This document shows, piece after piece, positions 53,435-63,273 of a stretch of 64,000 nucleotides of DNA. The notes below the pieces were generated by a model. The model made no database searches. It saw only the letters and a list, made by a program, of their open reading frames with translations, and was not told the DNA's origin. Position numbers and translations under genes: made by a program. How positions within the stretch are numbered: position 1 is the stretch's first letter; each line of letters begins with the position of its first letter. Source of the stretch: Tyzzerella sp963558545 (GTDB taxonomy: Bacteria; Bacillota; Clostridia; Lachnospirales; CAG-274); NCBI RefSeq assembly GCF_963558545.1, contig NZ_CAUWHO010000009.1, positions 8,212 through 72,211 of the forward strand, read 5' to 3'.

Positions 53435-54358
53435 TTAAAATATTCTATAATCTGTAACTTTTTGCGCAAGCTTATTAGCAGATAATATTAATATTATACC
53501 TACAATAGAACGCATAAGTCCAACTGCTGTACCAAGACTATACTGTCTTTGTACCAAACCAACTCTATAAACATAAGTATCTATAATATCCGATGTTTCC
53601 ATAACAAGTGGGTTGTATAAGTTAAATATTTGGTCAAAACCTGCATTTAAAATATTAGGTAAGTTCATTATAGTTACAAGCATAATAGTTGGTAATATAC
53701 CTGGTAATGTAATGTGTAAAACTCTTTTAAACCTATTTGCACCATCTATTGCTGCTGCCTCATAAAGTCCTGGGTCTATACCAGATAATGATGCTAAATA
53801 TATAATAGCTCCATACCCAAAGCCTTTCCAAACATCTGTTGCAACAAGCATTGGTCTAAACCAATCATTACTAGCTAAAAATAAAATTCTATCTAGTCCT
53901 AGTTTTTCTAAAAAATCATTTATAGGGCCATCATAAGCAAATACGTTTACAACAACTGTTGCTAATATAACCCAAGATAAAAAGTTAGGTAAATATACTA
54001 TTGTTTGTATACTTTTTTTAGCCCATTTTATTCGCACTTCGTTTAAAAGAAGTGCAAATAAAATAGTTACTATTGTACCTACAACAATTTTCCAAAATGC
54101 TATTATTATAGTATTCATAAATATTTGTTTACTATCTGGCATTTGGAACATAAATTTAAAGTTTTGAAGACCTACCCATTGCGAACCTAAAATACCTTTT
54201 GCAGGCATATAATTTTGAAAAGCCATAACTATACCAAACATTGGTATAAAAGAGAATATTATAAGAAAAATCATACTAGGAGCAAGCATTAAATTTAAGT
54301 CTATTTGGTCACGTTTGTTTCTTATGGTATTTTTTTTATGCTTTCTAGTTCTACTCAT
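53435..54358 (-). CDS. Carbohydrate ABC transporter permease (YteP/LplB type)
   Basis: The second permease. The 307-residue protein has a basic head, six hydrophobic segments, the EAA loop LYEAAAIDGANRFKRVLHITLP near 200-221 and the C-terminal YSLGTAVGLMRSIVGIILI with NKLAQKVTDY, typical of the LplB group. The start ATG 54358 has AGGGAGG upstream. It lies 15 bases after the binding-protein gene. Confidence 0.92.
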   Translation of the reverse strand: MSRTRKHKKNTIRNKRDQIDLNLMLAPSMIFLIIFSFIPMFGIVMAFQNYMPAKGILGSQWVGLQNFKFMFQMPDSKQIFMNTIIIAFWKIVVGTIVTILFALLLNEVRIKWAKKSIQTIVYLPNFLSWVILATVVVNVFAYDGPINDFLEKLGLDRILFLASNDWFRPMLVATDVWKGFGYGAIIYLASLSGIDPGLYEAAAIDGANRFKRVLHITLPGILPTIMLVTIMNLPNILNAGFDQIFNLYNPLVMETSDIIDTYVYRVGLVQRQYSLGTAVGLMRSIVGIILILSANKLAQKVTDYRIF

Positions 54359-54373
54359 ATATCGGCCTCCCTA

Positions 54374-56089
54374 TTATTTGTTTTTTTCTGCAATAGCTTG
54401 ATTTACTTCTGCTGTTATTTCATCTCCACCAGTTTTTTTCCAAGTTTCTACAAATTCATCAAAATAGTCTACAGGTTTTTCTCCTGTTATTATTTTTAAA
54501 TACATTTCTTGTTCTAATTTGCTAAGAGCTGGCCATTTTAAAGACATACTAGGAGTATTTCCATAGAAAATAGGAGTAATCTCTTTAATGTTAGCTTTTG
54601 CTACAGTGCTAGGAGCTTCTACTAAAGACATATAGTGAGCCCAATCAGCTGGTGTTATTCCGCTTTGATTTTTTAAGTTATCCTCATATGCTTTACAACC
54701 TTCATATAAAACTAAATCTGTTCTGTTAAGTTTAGATGTATCATTTGTATCTAAAGCTTCTTTTATTTTTGTTCCTAATTTAATAAGTCCATCATAATAG
54801 TCTATATTTGTAGCTAAAACAGAACCATCTACATTAAGCTTTTTGTAATCATTAAGCTCTTTTAAATCTTCTTTGTTTTCATCATAATTTGATAAATCAT
54901 ACTGTATGCTAGCAAGTTTCCATATTAGCTCTGGGTGTTCAAAGCCTTTTCTAACAACAAGATAACTGCTATTAGGGTTACCTGCAAACATTTTAAGTTG
55001 ACCATTTTTATCAAAAGGTGATATACAAGGAACCCATTTTGCTTCTGGGTTTAATGAAGTTGATTCATTAACTTCCCAACCACCCCACCAGTTGCCAAAA
55101 AATGCTCCACTTTTTCCACTTGTAAGGATAGCTTTTCTATCATCATCAGTTCTAACAGCCATTTGTTTATCTATTAGCCCTTTTTTGTACCAATCTGCTA
55201 AAACAGCAAGACCTTCTTTCATCTCTGGTTGTATAGAACCATAAAATGCATTGCCAGAGCCATCATCTAACCATTGGGAAGGGTATGCACCAAAATATGC
55301 AAATATGTTATTAACTTGATAAGGTCCACCCGTTTTACCTGCAACCTCTGGTGCAACAACAAGTCCTTCTGTTTTACCAACTCCATTTCCACCTGGGTCT
55401 TTATCTTTAAATTGTTGTAAAACATTTTCCAAATCTTCTAAAGTTTTTGGAAGTTCAAGGCCTAATTTATCTAACCAGTCTTTTCTAATCCATAATATAC
55501 CAGGACCGTGAGATATTTCTGTTGTTGGTAATGCCATAAGCTTACCATCAAATGTAGCTTTTTCAAAAATTCTACCACCATAAGAGTTATAAATTTCTTT
55601 TATTAAATCACTAGCAGTATTTTCGTAGCTTTCTGTTAAATCTGCTATTAAGTCATTTTCATATAATTGCTTTAAAGTTTCATAATCACTAACAGCCATT
55701 ATATCTGGTATTTCATTACTAACTATTGCCATAGAAACCTTTTGGTCATAGTCTTCGCCAGTATTTGCTTCAAAGATGTTTTCATTTTGAGCATTTATTT
55801 TTTTATTAATGTATCTAGTCCAAGCGTTGTTAGTATCATTGTCACCTTCATATGGTGTACCTTTTAATGCGTCATAATTATGAGATGTTCTTCCTAATGT
55901 ATAAGTTACAGTTTCTGGATAAGCACCATAAGGTGTTGTCATAGCTTCCTTCCAAGCAGGGTCTTCCATCTTAGCTTCTATTTTAGATTTCAATTCTTCT
56001 TCATTTACTTTTCCCTTAGACCCACAACCAGCTAAAGATGTTGGTAAAAGAGTTAAAGCAAGTAAGATAGCCATAATTCTTCTTTTCAT
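54374..56089 (-). CDS. Sugar ABC transporter binding lipoprotein (LplA-like)
   Basis: The 571-residue lipoprotein has a lipobox LAGC with the acylated Cys near residue 22, followed by a long solute-binding domain of the family-1 type with large inserts, as in LplA/YtcQ proteins (about 500-570 residues). Recognisable parts are GPGILWIRKDWLDKLGLELPKTLEDL and KSGAFFGNWWGGWE. The ligand is not readable from sequence; the adjacent glucan enzymes suggest malto- or isomalto-oligosaccharides. No ATPase gene is in the operon, so a shared MsmK-like ATPase is expected elsewhere. Ribosome site GGAGGTCG precedes ATG 56089. Confidence 0.9.
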   Translation of the reverse strand: MKRRIMAILLALTLLPTSLAGCGSKGKVNEEELKSKIEAKMEDPAWKEAMTTPYGAYPETVTYTLGRTSHNYDALKGTPYEGDNDTNNAWTRYINKKINAQNENIFEANTGEDYDQKVSMAIVSNEIPDIMAVSDYETLKQLYENDLIADLTESYENTASDLIKEIYNSYGGRIFEKATFDGKLMALPTTEISHGPGILWIRKDWLDKLGLELPKTLEDLENVLQQFKDKDPGGNGVGKTEGLVVAPEVAGKTGGPYQVNNIFAYFGAYPSQWLDDGSGNAFYGSIQPEMKEGLAVLADWYKKGLIDKQMAVRTDDDRKAILTSGKSGAFFGNWWGGWEVNESTSLNPEAKWVPCISPFDKNGQLKMFAGNPNSSYLVVRKGFEHPELIWKLASIQYDLSNYDENKEDLKELNDYKKLNVDGSVLATNIDYYDGLIKLGTKIKEALDTNDTSKLNRTDLVLYEGCKAYEDNLKNQSGITPADWAHYMSLVEAPSTVAKANIKEITPIFYGNTPSMSLKWPALSKLEQEMYLKIITGEKPVDYFDEFVETWKKTGGDEITAEVNQAIAEKNK

Positions 56090-56110
56090 ATAAAACGACC
56101 TCCATTTTTT

Positions 56111-56122
56111 CGTTAATTTTCG
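56111..56122. promoter_or_regulatory. Operator-like inverted repeat at the transporter promoter
   Basis: CGTTAATTTTCG, preceded by T6, lies 11 bases downstream of the -10 box, near the start of transcription. The same element occurs in front of glycogen phosphorylase at 62064-62075. A LacI-family repressor is the likely binder. Confidence 0.6.
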
Positions 56123-56133
56123 GTATATTGGTA

Positions 56134-56163
56134 ATTATACACTATTAAATTACATTTTGTCTA
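56134..56163 (-). promoter_or_regulatory. Promoter of the sugar transporter operon
   Basis: The minus strand has TAGACA (56163-56158), 18 bases, TATAAT (56139-56134). The same -35 variant is used by the phosphorylase promoter. Confidence 0.65.
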
Positions 56164-56224
56164 TACATTTTATATATATTTTTTATTTTGTGAATTATAT
56201 ATATTTTTTTTATAGTATTTTTGT

Positions 56225-58219
56225 CTATTTTTTTGATAAAATTTTATCTTTATTTATACTTCCTAAAATACAAATGCTTTTATCACTTATATTTAATTTA
56301 TTATTATTTACTTTATCTTCCTTATTACTAAACAAAATTTTCCATTCATTATCTTTTAATATATATTCTTGATAGTTGTTACTTTGATTGTACATAATAC
56401 ATACTTCATTATATTTTTGTTTACAATTATCTTCTTTTTCTATATTTATTATGATTAACCCTTTTTCATTTAAAATATCAACTTTTTTTACATAATTTTT
56501 ATCTGGATTACATAAAACAGGTAATGATTTTCTTATTTTTATAAGCTCTTTATAATAATTTACTAAATGGATATATTCTTTACTTATATTCCAATCTAGT
56601 GCATTTAACCTTGAAGATGATTTATAGCTATTTTCATCTCCTTCTTTAGTCCTTGCAAATTCTTCTCCTGCCTGAAAAAATGGTATGCCACAAGTAGTAA
56701 AAACTATACCGGCTGATAATTTATTTTGTTTTATTATATCTTCATCATATATTTTAAAATTAGGCTCTTTATTATTAGTTATTATTAACTTATCCCAAAG
56801 AGTTAAATTATCGTGTGCAGAAACATAATTTATAAACTGTTTAGGAGCTTTTGCAGTAAAATATTCTATCTCTATATTGTTCCATACTTTATATAAATAG
56901 TCTTTAAGCTTTAATGAAAATTCATCGTTACCATTTACAAAACCACAGTTTTTTTCTATAAAAACATCACCTTTTACCAAATCTCTAATAACATCACAAA
57001 AGGCACTAATGTTTTCATCTAATTTATTTAAATTCTCTTTAACTGCTGGCAAACTATCCTTTCTCATAGATACATCTGATGCAAACCAAGGCTCACCATA
57101 TATTAAAATTTTTCCTTTTCCAAACTCCTTATCTAAAGCACTTCTTATTTCGTTCATTGTTTCAACATCGTGTACTCCCATTAAATCAAACCTAAAGCCA
57201 TCTATATGATATTCTTTAGCCCAGTATAAGATAGAATCTATCATATATTTTCTATACATAATATTATCACTTGCTGTTTCATTGCCACAGGCAGAACCAT
57301 TAGAGTAATCTCCATTATCATTTATTCTATAATAATAATATGGTACAGTTTTATTAAAGCTACTATCTCTGCTAAATGTATGGTTATAAACTACGTCCAT
57401 AATAACTCCTATACCTTCATTATGAAGTGATTTTATCATTTCCTTAGCCTCTTTTATCCGTACCTTGCCATCGTATGCATTTGTAGAATAGCTACCTTCT
57501 GGTACATTGTAATTTACAGGGTCGTATCCCCAGTTAAAATCATCTTCATTACTAGTTTCATCTATTGAGCCAAAATCATAAAAAGGTAGTAAATGTACAT
57601 ATGTAATACCTAAATCTTTTATATAGTCTATACCTGTTTTATAATTTTTATCTTCTTTTAAAGTTGTTCCTTTTTGAGTAAATGCTAAATATTTCCCTCT
57701 ATATTTATCATCTATTCCACTATTTTCATCATAAGAAAAATCTCTAATATGAAGCTCATAAATAACTCTTTCTTCTATAGGTATATTTGGTCTTGTATCA
57801 TTTTCCCAATCTTTAGGGTTAGTATCTTTTAAATCTATAATCATACTCCTTTTTCCATTAACACCGCAAGCTTTAGCATTTATATCATTTGTTTCATTTG
57901 TTTCTCCATTAGCATTTATTGTATATGTATAATATAAATCTTTTAAATCCTCTTTTATTGCTATACTCCATATACCTTGTTCATTTTCTTTCATATTAAA
58001 GCTATTTATTTTTTTGCTACCTTCTTCTCGGTCACTACCTTTAGTGTATATATTTATTGTAACCATTTTTGCAGTAGGTGCCCATACTTTAAATATAGTT
58101 TCTTCTTTTCTATATTTATAGCCTAAATCATTTTCTAAATATTTGTATTTTTCTTCAAATTCATTAGATGTAAATATTTTTTTCCATTCTAAAGGTGTTT
58201 TTTTATCTTTTATATTCAT
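56225..58219 (-). CDS. pulA: Type I pullulanase
   Basis: It cleaves alpha-1,6 links of pullulan and branched dextrins. The 664-residue cytoplasmic enzyme has an N-terminal CBM48-like domain (KYRKEETIFKVWAPTAKMV) and the barrel signature FNWGYDPVNYNVPEGSYST, the type I hallmark, then DVVYNHTF, nucleophile Asp in GFRFDLMGVHD near 330, Glu in YGEPWF near 360 and VSAHDNLTLWD near 460. No signal peptide is present. The start ATG 58219 has AAGGAG upstream. It is separated from malQ by a hairpin, and no promoter stands out, so it may rely on readthrough. Confidence 0.93.
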   Translation of the reverse strand: MNIKDKKTPLEWKKIFTSNEFEEKYKYLENDLGYKYRKEETIFKVWAPTAKMVTINIYTKGSDREEGSKKINSFNMKENEQGIWSIAIKEDLKDLYYTYTINANGETNETNDINAKACGVNGKRSMIIDLKDTNPKDWENDTRPNIPIEERVIYELHIRDFSYDENSGIDDKYRGKYLAFTQKGTTLKEDKNYKTGIDYIKDLGITYVHLLPFYDFGSIDETSNEDDFNWGYDPVNYNVPEGSYSTNAYDGKVRIKEAKEMIKSLHNEGIGVIMDVVYNHTFSRDSSFNKTVPYYYYRINDNGDYSNGSACGNETASDNIMYRKYMIDSILYWAKEYHIDGFRFDLMGVHDVETMNEIRSALDKEFGKGKILIYGEPWFASDVSMRKDSLPAVKENLNKLDENISAFCDVIRDLVKGDVFIEKNCGFVNGNDEFSLKLKDYLYKVWNNIEIEYFTAKAPKQFINYVSAHDNLTLWDKLIITNNKEPNFKIYDEDIIKQNKLSAGIVFTTCGIPFFQAGEEFARTKEGDENSYKSSSRLNALDWNISKEYIHLVNYYKELIKIRKSLPVLCNPDKNYVKKVDILNEKGLIIINIEKEDNCKQKYNEVCIMYNQSNNYQEYILKDNEWKILFSNKEDKVNNNKLNISDKSICILGSINKDKILSKK

Positions 58220-58265
58220 ATTTAATCTCCTTGCTATAAATATCTTATACTTATTTTTATAGTTA

Positions 58266-58300
58266 AAAGAGAGAATACTTATCTTTCATATTCTCTCTTT
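58266..58300 (-). terminator. Terminator of the glgP-malQ operon
   Basis: AAAGAGAGAATA pairs with TATTCTCTCTTT across 11 bases, just after the malQ stop. The following T run is short (TTTTAAC), so readthrough into pulA is possible. Confidence 0.65.
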
Positions 58301-58307
58301 AATAACT

Positions 58308-59768
58308 TTAAGCTCTATTTGTTTTTATTATCCAGTTGCCGTATTTTGCTATTTTATCTATAAATACTTCGTATGTGTTTAATTTCCATTCCCAGTTAGG
58401 ACTACCTATTGTAGACGGAGTATTAATCCTTGCCTCATCACCTATATTTAATATATCTTGAGTAGGAATAACTACAAGGTTGGATACACTATCAAAACAT
58501 CTATAAATCATCTTATCTAAAATGTTATCACCTTCATATTTATCAAACATTTTATTTATATTTTGCTTTTCTTTATCACTATAGTTGTTGTAAGCACCTT
58601 TTAATGTTTGGTTATCGTGTGTGCCTGTATACATAATAGTTCTTTCTGTTTCTTTAAAGTCATTGTTAGTTTCGTTAGGGTCTAGCTCAAATTGTAATAT
58701 TTTCATACCACTTAACTTATAATGGTCCCTAAGCTCTAACACTTGTGGTCTTAAATCTCCCAAATCTTCTGCAACAATTTTTATATCTGGCATTACCTCA
58801 TATATTTTATCAAAAAGAGCATATCCTGGAGCTTCTATCCATTCTCCCTCTATTGCCGTATCACAGCTAGATGGTATTTTCCAATAAGTATCAAAAGCTC
58901 TAAAATGGTCTATCCTTATTATATCGTATATTTTTTTACTCCAGCTAAGCCTATCTAACCAAAACTTAAAATCATTGTTTTTTAGATAGTCCCAGTCATA
59001 TATAGGATTGCCCCATCTTTGTCCAGTTTTACTAAAATAATCTGGTGGTACACCTGCTATAAATGTAGGGTTTCCTTCCTCATCTAATAAGAAGTTCTCT
59101 TTATTTTCCCATACATCAACAGAATCTATCCCTACATATATAGGTATATCGCCTAAAATTTCTATACCCTTTTCATTAGCATATCTTTTAAGCTCAAACC
59201 ATTGTTTATAAAATAAAAATTGAACAAACATTTCATATTCTATACAGTCTTTCAAGTTTGTAATTTCTTTTTTGTCATCTATCCAACACTTATCTTCTTT
59301 ATCCCATTCCAACCAACATTTTAAATCATTTTTTTTCTTTAATGTTATAAATGTTGCATAGGTATTTACCCAAAAGTTTTCTTTTTTAAAATTTTCAAAT
59401 TCATCTTTTAATATATTTTTTTCTTTCATAGTATTAAAAGCTTCTTTAAAATATTTTAATTTAAAACTTCTTGCCTTTTCATAGTCGGCTATCTCTTTTT
59501 CATATTTTATATCTTCTATTTCTTTAATAAGCCCTAAATCCTTAAGCTTGTCTATAGAAATATATATTTCTTCGCCAGCATAAGATGAATAAGGTTGATA
59601 AGGGGAATTACCATAACCAACAGGATTAAGTGGTAATATTTGCCAAATTTTAAATTTTGCTTGTTTTATAATATCTATAAATTTGTATGCCTCTTTACCA
59701 AAATCGCCTATATAATGGTTACTTGGCAAAGAAAATATAGGCATTAATATTCCTGCTTTTCTGCTCAT
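58308..59768 (-). CDS. malQ: 4-alpha-glucanotransferase (amylomaltase)
   Basis: MalQ moves glucan segments between maltodextrins, extending short chains so that phosphorylase can use them. The 486-residue GH77 enzyme has PLNPVGYGNSPYQPYSSYAG, GDIPIYVG, the nucleophile Asp in IIRIDHFRAF near 290, the acid Glu in IVAEDLG near 340 and MYTGTHDNQT near 390. ATG 59768 has GGGAGG upstream, 12 bases after glgP. Confidence 0.95.
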   Translation of the reverse strand: MSRKAGILMPIFSLPSNHYIGDFGKEAYKFIDIIKQAKFKIWQILPLNPVGYGNSPYQPYSSYAGEEIYISIDKLKDLGLIKEIEDIKYEKEIADYEKARSFKLKYFKEAFNTMKEKNILKDEFENFKKENFWVNTYATFITLKKKNDLKCWLEWDKEDKCWIDDKKEITNLKDCIEYEMFVQFLFYKQWFELKRYANEKGIEILGDIPIYVGIDSVDVWENKENFLLDEEGNPTFIAGVPPDYFSKTGQRWGNPIYDWDYLKNNDFKFWLDRLSWSKKIYDIIRIDHFRAFDTYWKIPSSCDTAIEGEWIEAPGYALFDKIYEVMPDIKIVAEDLGDLRPQVLELRDHYKLSGMKILQFELDPNETNNDFKETERTIMYTGTHDNQTLKGAYNNYSDKEKQNINKMFDKYEGDNILDKMIYRCFDSVSNLVVIPTQDILNIGDEARINTPSTIGSPNWEWKLNTYEVFIDKIAKYGNWIIKTNRA

Positions 59769-59780
59769 ATATCCTCCCTA

Positions 59781-62045
59781 TTATCTTAATTTCCAAATAT
59801 CGTTGTTGTATTCTTCTATTGTTCTATCTGATGAGAAAAATCCCGCTTTAGAAATATTTATTAGAGCACTTCTTAACCATTTATCTCTATCTAAATAGTC
59901 TTCTAATGCTTTATCTTTTACTTTAATATAATCTTCTAAATCTAATAAAGTCATAAACCAGTCTTTATTTAATAATTCGTTATATAATCTTTCTAAGTTT
60001 TCTTTTTGCCCTACTTCTAAAACTTTTTCATTTAAAATAAAGTCTACCACTTCTTTAATTATAGGACTTTCTTCATAATATTTTTTAGATACATAGTCCA
60101 TTTTTTCGTAGTGCTCTATAACTTGTTCAGATTTTTCCCCAAAAAGATAAATATTTTCTTCTCCAACAAGTTCAGATATTTCCACATTTGCACCATCTAA
60201 AGTACCTAAAGTAATTGCACCATTTAACATAAATTTCATATTACCAGTACCACTAGCTTCTTTACTAGCAAGAGAAATTTGCTCTGATATATCACAAGCA
60301 GGTATAAGCTTTTCTGCTTTAGAAACATTATAATTTTCTATAAACACAATTTTCATATGTTTAGATACTTCTGCATCTTTTTCTACTATTTCTTGCATAC
60401 ATAATAAGAAATGTATTATATCTTTAGCAATTACATAAGCTGGTGCTGCTTTTGCTCCAAAAATAAATGTTATAGGTTTTTTAGGCAAATTTCCTTTTTT
60501 AATTTCTAAATATTTATATACAATATATAAAGCATTCATTTGTTGTCTTTTATATTCGTGTAATCTTTTAATTTGTATATCAAATATAGAGTTTTCGTCT
60601 ATATCAATATTTTGAGTAGCCTTAATATAATCTTTTAGTTGTTTTTTCTTAATAGATTTTATTTCACCTATTTTATTTATAACTTCTTTATCATCAATAA
60701 ATTTTAATAAATTTTCTAATTTTGTAGCATCTTTTTTATACTCATCACCTATTAAAGATGTAATGTAGTTAGATAACTCATTATTACAATGTAATAGCCA
60801 TCTTCTAAATGTTATACCATTAGTTTTATTATTAAATTTTTCTGGATATATTTTGTAAAAATGATTAAGCTCAGAGTCTTTTAAAATTTCTGTGTGTAAC
60901 TTTGCAACACCATTTACACTATATCCAAAATGTATATCTATATGTGCCATATGCACTCTTTCATCTTTATCTATAATATAAACTTTTTCATCACCAAATT
61001 TTTCACGAACAATCATATCTAAACTTTCAATGATAGGCATAAGATGTGGAACTACTTTATATAGATATTTAGAAGGCCATTTTTCTAATGCTTCTGCTAA
61101 AATTGTATGGTTTGTATAAGCACAAGTTTTAGATACTATTTCTATTGCTTGTTTTAATCTAATACCTTCTTGTGTTAATAAGTATATAAGCTCTGGTATA
61201 ATTAAAGTAGGGTGTGTATCGTTTATTTGTATAGTAACATTTTTGTATAAATCTTCTATTTTATTTCCTTTTTTCTTTTCTTCTTGTAAAATATATTGAG
61301 CACCACTACTTACCATAAAGTATTGTTGGAAAATTCTTAATAAATGGCCTGCTTCATCGCTATCATCTGGATATAAAAATAATGTAAGGTTTTTTTCTAT
61401 ATCTTCTTTATCAAAGTTTATACCGTCTAAAACTATACTCTCGTCTATTGTTTCTATGTCAAATAAATGTAATTTATTAGTTCCTTGTTCATATCCAATA
61501 ACATCTATATCGTACATTCTGGATTTAACTTTTCTATCTCCAAAATTTATATTAAAAGTTACATCTGTCTTTTCAAGCCAACTTTCTTCTTCTATCCAAT
61601 CATTTTTATATTCTTTTTGAAGGTTATTTTCAAATTTTTGCTTAAATAAACCAAAGTGATATTTTAAGCCTATTCCATCTCCACTAAGCCCAATACTTGC
61701 AATAGAATCTAAAAAGCAAGCTGCAAGACGGCCAAGTCCCCCATTGCCTAAAGATGGTTCTGGTTCTATTTCTTCTATTTCTGATAAAACTTTACCGTTA
61801 TCTTTTAAGATAGTTTTTATTTCTTCATATATTCCTAAGTTAATAAGATTATTTGATAACAATTTACCTATTAAAAATTCTGCTGATACATAGTAAACTT
61901 TTTTATTATTTTTTATTATTTCTTTTTTGCTAGATTCTTTTTTTACTAAATCTAGTATAGAGTAATAAAGTTCTTCATTTGTACAGTCTGCTATCTGCTT
62001 ATCATATTTATAGAAAACTATATTTTTCAATTTTTCTAAAACCAT
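59781..62045 (-). CDS. glgP: Glycogen/maltodextrin phosphorylase
   Basis: It releases glucose-1-phosphate from alpha-1,4-glucan with phosphate and pyridoxal phosphate. The 754-residue GT35 protein has YYVSAEFLIGKLLSNN, EPSLGNGGLGRLAACFLDS, TIQINDTHPTL, FNNKTNGITFRRWL, QIKRLHEYKRQQMNAL and, in the cofactor region, EASGTGNMKFMLNGA with the PLP-binding Lys near residue 605. The length is at the short end for the family, lacking mammalian-type regulatory inserts. ATG 62045 has AAAGGAG upstream. It opens the glgP-malQ operon with a promoter and operator at 62064-62112. Confidence 0.95.
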   Translation of the reverse strand: MVLEKLKNIVFYKYDKQIADCTNEELYYSILDLVKKESSKKEIIKNNKKVYYVSAEFLIGKLLSNNLINLGIYEEIKTILKDNGKVLSEIEEIEPEPSLGNGGLGRLAACFLDSIASIGLSGDGIGLKYHFGLFKQKFENNLQKEYKNDWIEEESWLEKTDVTFNINFGDRKVKSRMYDIDVIGYEQGTNKLHLFDIETIDESIVLDGINFDKEDIEKNLTLFLYPDDSDEAGHLLRIFQQYFMVSSGAQYILQEEKKKGNKIEDLYKNVTIQINDTHPTLIIPELIYLLTQEGIRLKQAIEIVSKTCAYTNHTILAEALEKWPSKYLYKVVPHLMPIIESLDMIVREKFGDEKVYIIDKDERVHMAHIDIHFGYSVNGVAKLHTEILKDSELNHFYKIYPEKFNNKTNGITFRRWLLHCNNELSNYITSLIGDEYKKDATKLENLLKFIDDKEVINKIGEIKSIKKKQLKDYIKATQNIDIDENSIFDIQIKRLHEYKRQQMNALYIVYKYLEIKKGNLPKKPITFIFGAKAAPAYVIAKDIIHFLLCMQEIVEKDAEVSKHMKIVFIENYNVSKAEKLIPACDISEQISLASKEASGTGNMKFMLNGAITLGTLDGANVEISELVGEENIYLFGEKSEQVIEHYEKMDYVSKKYYEESPIIKEVVDFILNEKVLEVGQKENLERLYNELLNKDWFMTLLDLEDYIKVKDKALEDYLDRDKWLRSALINISKAGFFSSDRTIEEYNNDIWKLR

Positions 62046-62063
62046 AATCTCGCTCCTTTTTTT

Positions 62064-62075
62064 CGTAAATTTTCG
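62064..62075. promoter_or_regulatory. Operator-like inverted repeat at the glgP promoter
   Basis: CGTAAATTTTCG, preceded by T7, lies eight bases downstream of the -10 box, overlapping the likely transcription start. The two halves match in five of six positions. It is nearly identical to 56111-56122. The LacI gene transcribed away from glgP is the obvious candidate regulator. Confidence 0.62.
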
Positions 62076-62083
62076 TTTTGTTA

Positions 62084-62112
62084 ATTATACTATTTTTATT
62101 TTATATTGTCTA
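62084..62112 (-). promoter_or_regulatory. Promoter of glgP-malQ
   Basis: The minus strand has TAGACA (62112-62107), 17 bases, TATAAT (62089-62084). Confidence 0.65.
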
Positions 62113-62204
62113 TATATTTTTTTGTTTTATATTATTTTCATTATTTTAAACATAACTATATATATTTTTTTATATAAATTTAACATCGTTAATAATATCA
62201 TTAA

Positions 62205-62233
62205 TTGACTAAACTTCATTTATGATATATAGT
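62205..62233 (+). promoter_or_regulatory. Promoter of the LacI regulator gene
   Basis: TTGACT (62205-62210), 17 bases, TATAGT (62228-62233), about 40 bases before ATG 62275. CGTTAA at 62188-62193 is only half of the operator. Confidence 0.5.
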
Positions 62234-62274
62234 ATTATAATAAACTATATTTTATTTATAGGAGGTCATTATAG

Positions 62275-63270
62275 ATGGTCGTAAAAATAAAAGATATAGC
62301 TGAAAAATTAAATATATCTGTAGGTACAGTATCAAAAGGTCTAAATGGTGCATCTGATATAAGCTATGAGCTTACTCAATTAATACTAGATACAGCTATA
62401 GAAATGGGATATAAACCTAAAAAAATGTTAAATGAGGACAATAAAAAACTTTGCATTTTTATTACCAATATGGAATATAAATCTAAAAATGACTTTGGTT
62501 ATGATATTATTTTAGGATTTAAAAGACACGCTATTCGTGATAACTGGAAAGTATTTATAGAAGAAGTTACTCCAGATTTTCAAAAAGAAAATGACTATGA
62601 TAAATATATGTTATCTAAAGGATATAATGGTGCATTTTTTGTAGGATTTGCTTTAAATGATTTATGGCTTAAAAATTTACAAAAAACAAAAACGCCAACT
62701 GTTTTACTAGATAACTATATTTCTAGAAATTTTAATGTTGGATATGTCGGTACAGACAATATAGAAGCTTTTGATATATCCATAGAATATTTAAAAAAAT
62801 TAGGACATTCTAAAATAGGTTTTTTTAGTGCATTTTTAGATTCTATGGTTGCTAATGAAAGATATGAAGCATTTTTTAAAGCTATGAGCTCACACAATTT
62901 ACCAGTTAATGAAAATCTTATTAGTTTTGGATACTATACTATAGATTCTGCAAAATATACTATACCAAAAATATTAAAACATAATCCAACTGCCATACTA
63001 TGTGGTAGTGATGTTATGGCATATGGGGCAATAAAAGCCTGTGAAGAGCTAGGTATAAAAGTACCAAATGATATTAGTATAATAGGATTTGATGATATTG
63101 ATATTTGTAAAAAATCTAATCCAAAAATAACAACAATTAAACAAAATAGATTGGAAATAGGTAAATGTGCATATATATCTTTAGAGGGTATTATGCGTAA
63201 TGTTTTTATAAATAAAACTACCCTTAGACCAAATCTTGTGAAAAGAGAATCTACTAAAAAAATAAATTAA
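62275..63270 (+). CDS. LacI-family regulator, probable regulator of the glucan genes
   Basis: The 331-residue protein has the N-terminal helix-turn-helix IKDIAEKLNISVGTVSKGLNG followed by the hinge and a sugar-binding effector domain (GAFFVGFALND, VGYVGTDNIEAF, SKIGFFSAFLDS, SIIGFDDIDICKKSNPKITTIKQ). AGGAGG nine bases before ATG 62275 is a strong ribosome site. It is divergent from glgP and sits beside one of the two shared operators, so maltodextrin-responsive control of glgP-malQ and the transporter operon is inferred. The effector is unknown. Confidence 0.9.
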   Translation: MVVKIKDIAEKLNISVGTVSKGLNGASDISYELTQLILDTAIEMGYKPKKMLNEDNKKLCIFITNMEYKSKNDFGYDIILGFKRHAIRDNWKVFIEEVTPDFQKENDYDKYMLSKGYNGAFFVGFALNDLWLKNLQKTKTPTVLLDNYISRNFNVGYVGTDNIEAFDISIEYLKKLGHSKIGFFSAFLDSMVANERYEAFFKAMSSHNLPVNENLISFGYYTIDSAKYTIPKILKHNPTAILCGSDVMAYGAIKACEELGIKVPNDISIIGFDDIDICKKSNPKITTIKQNRLEIGKCAYISLEGIMRNVFINKTTLRPNLVKRESTKKIN

Positions 63271-63273
63271 TAT

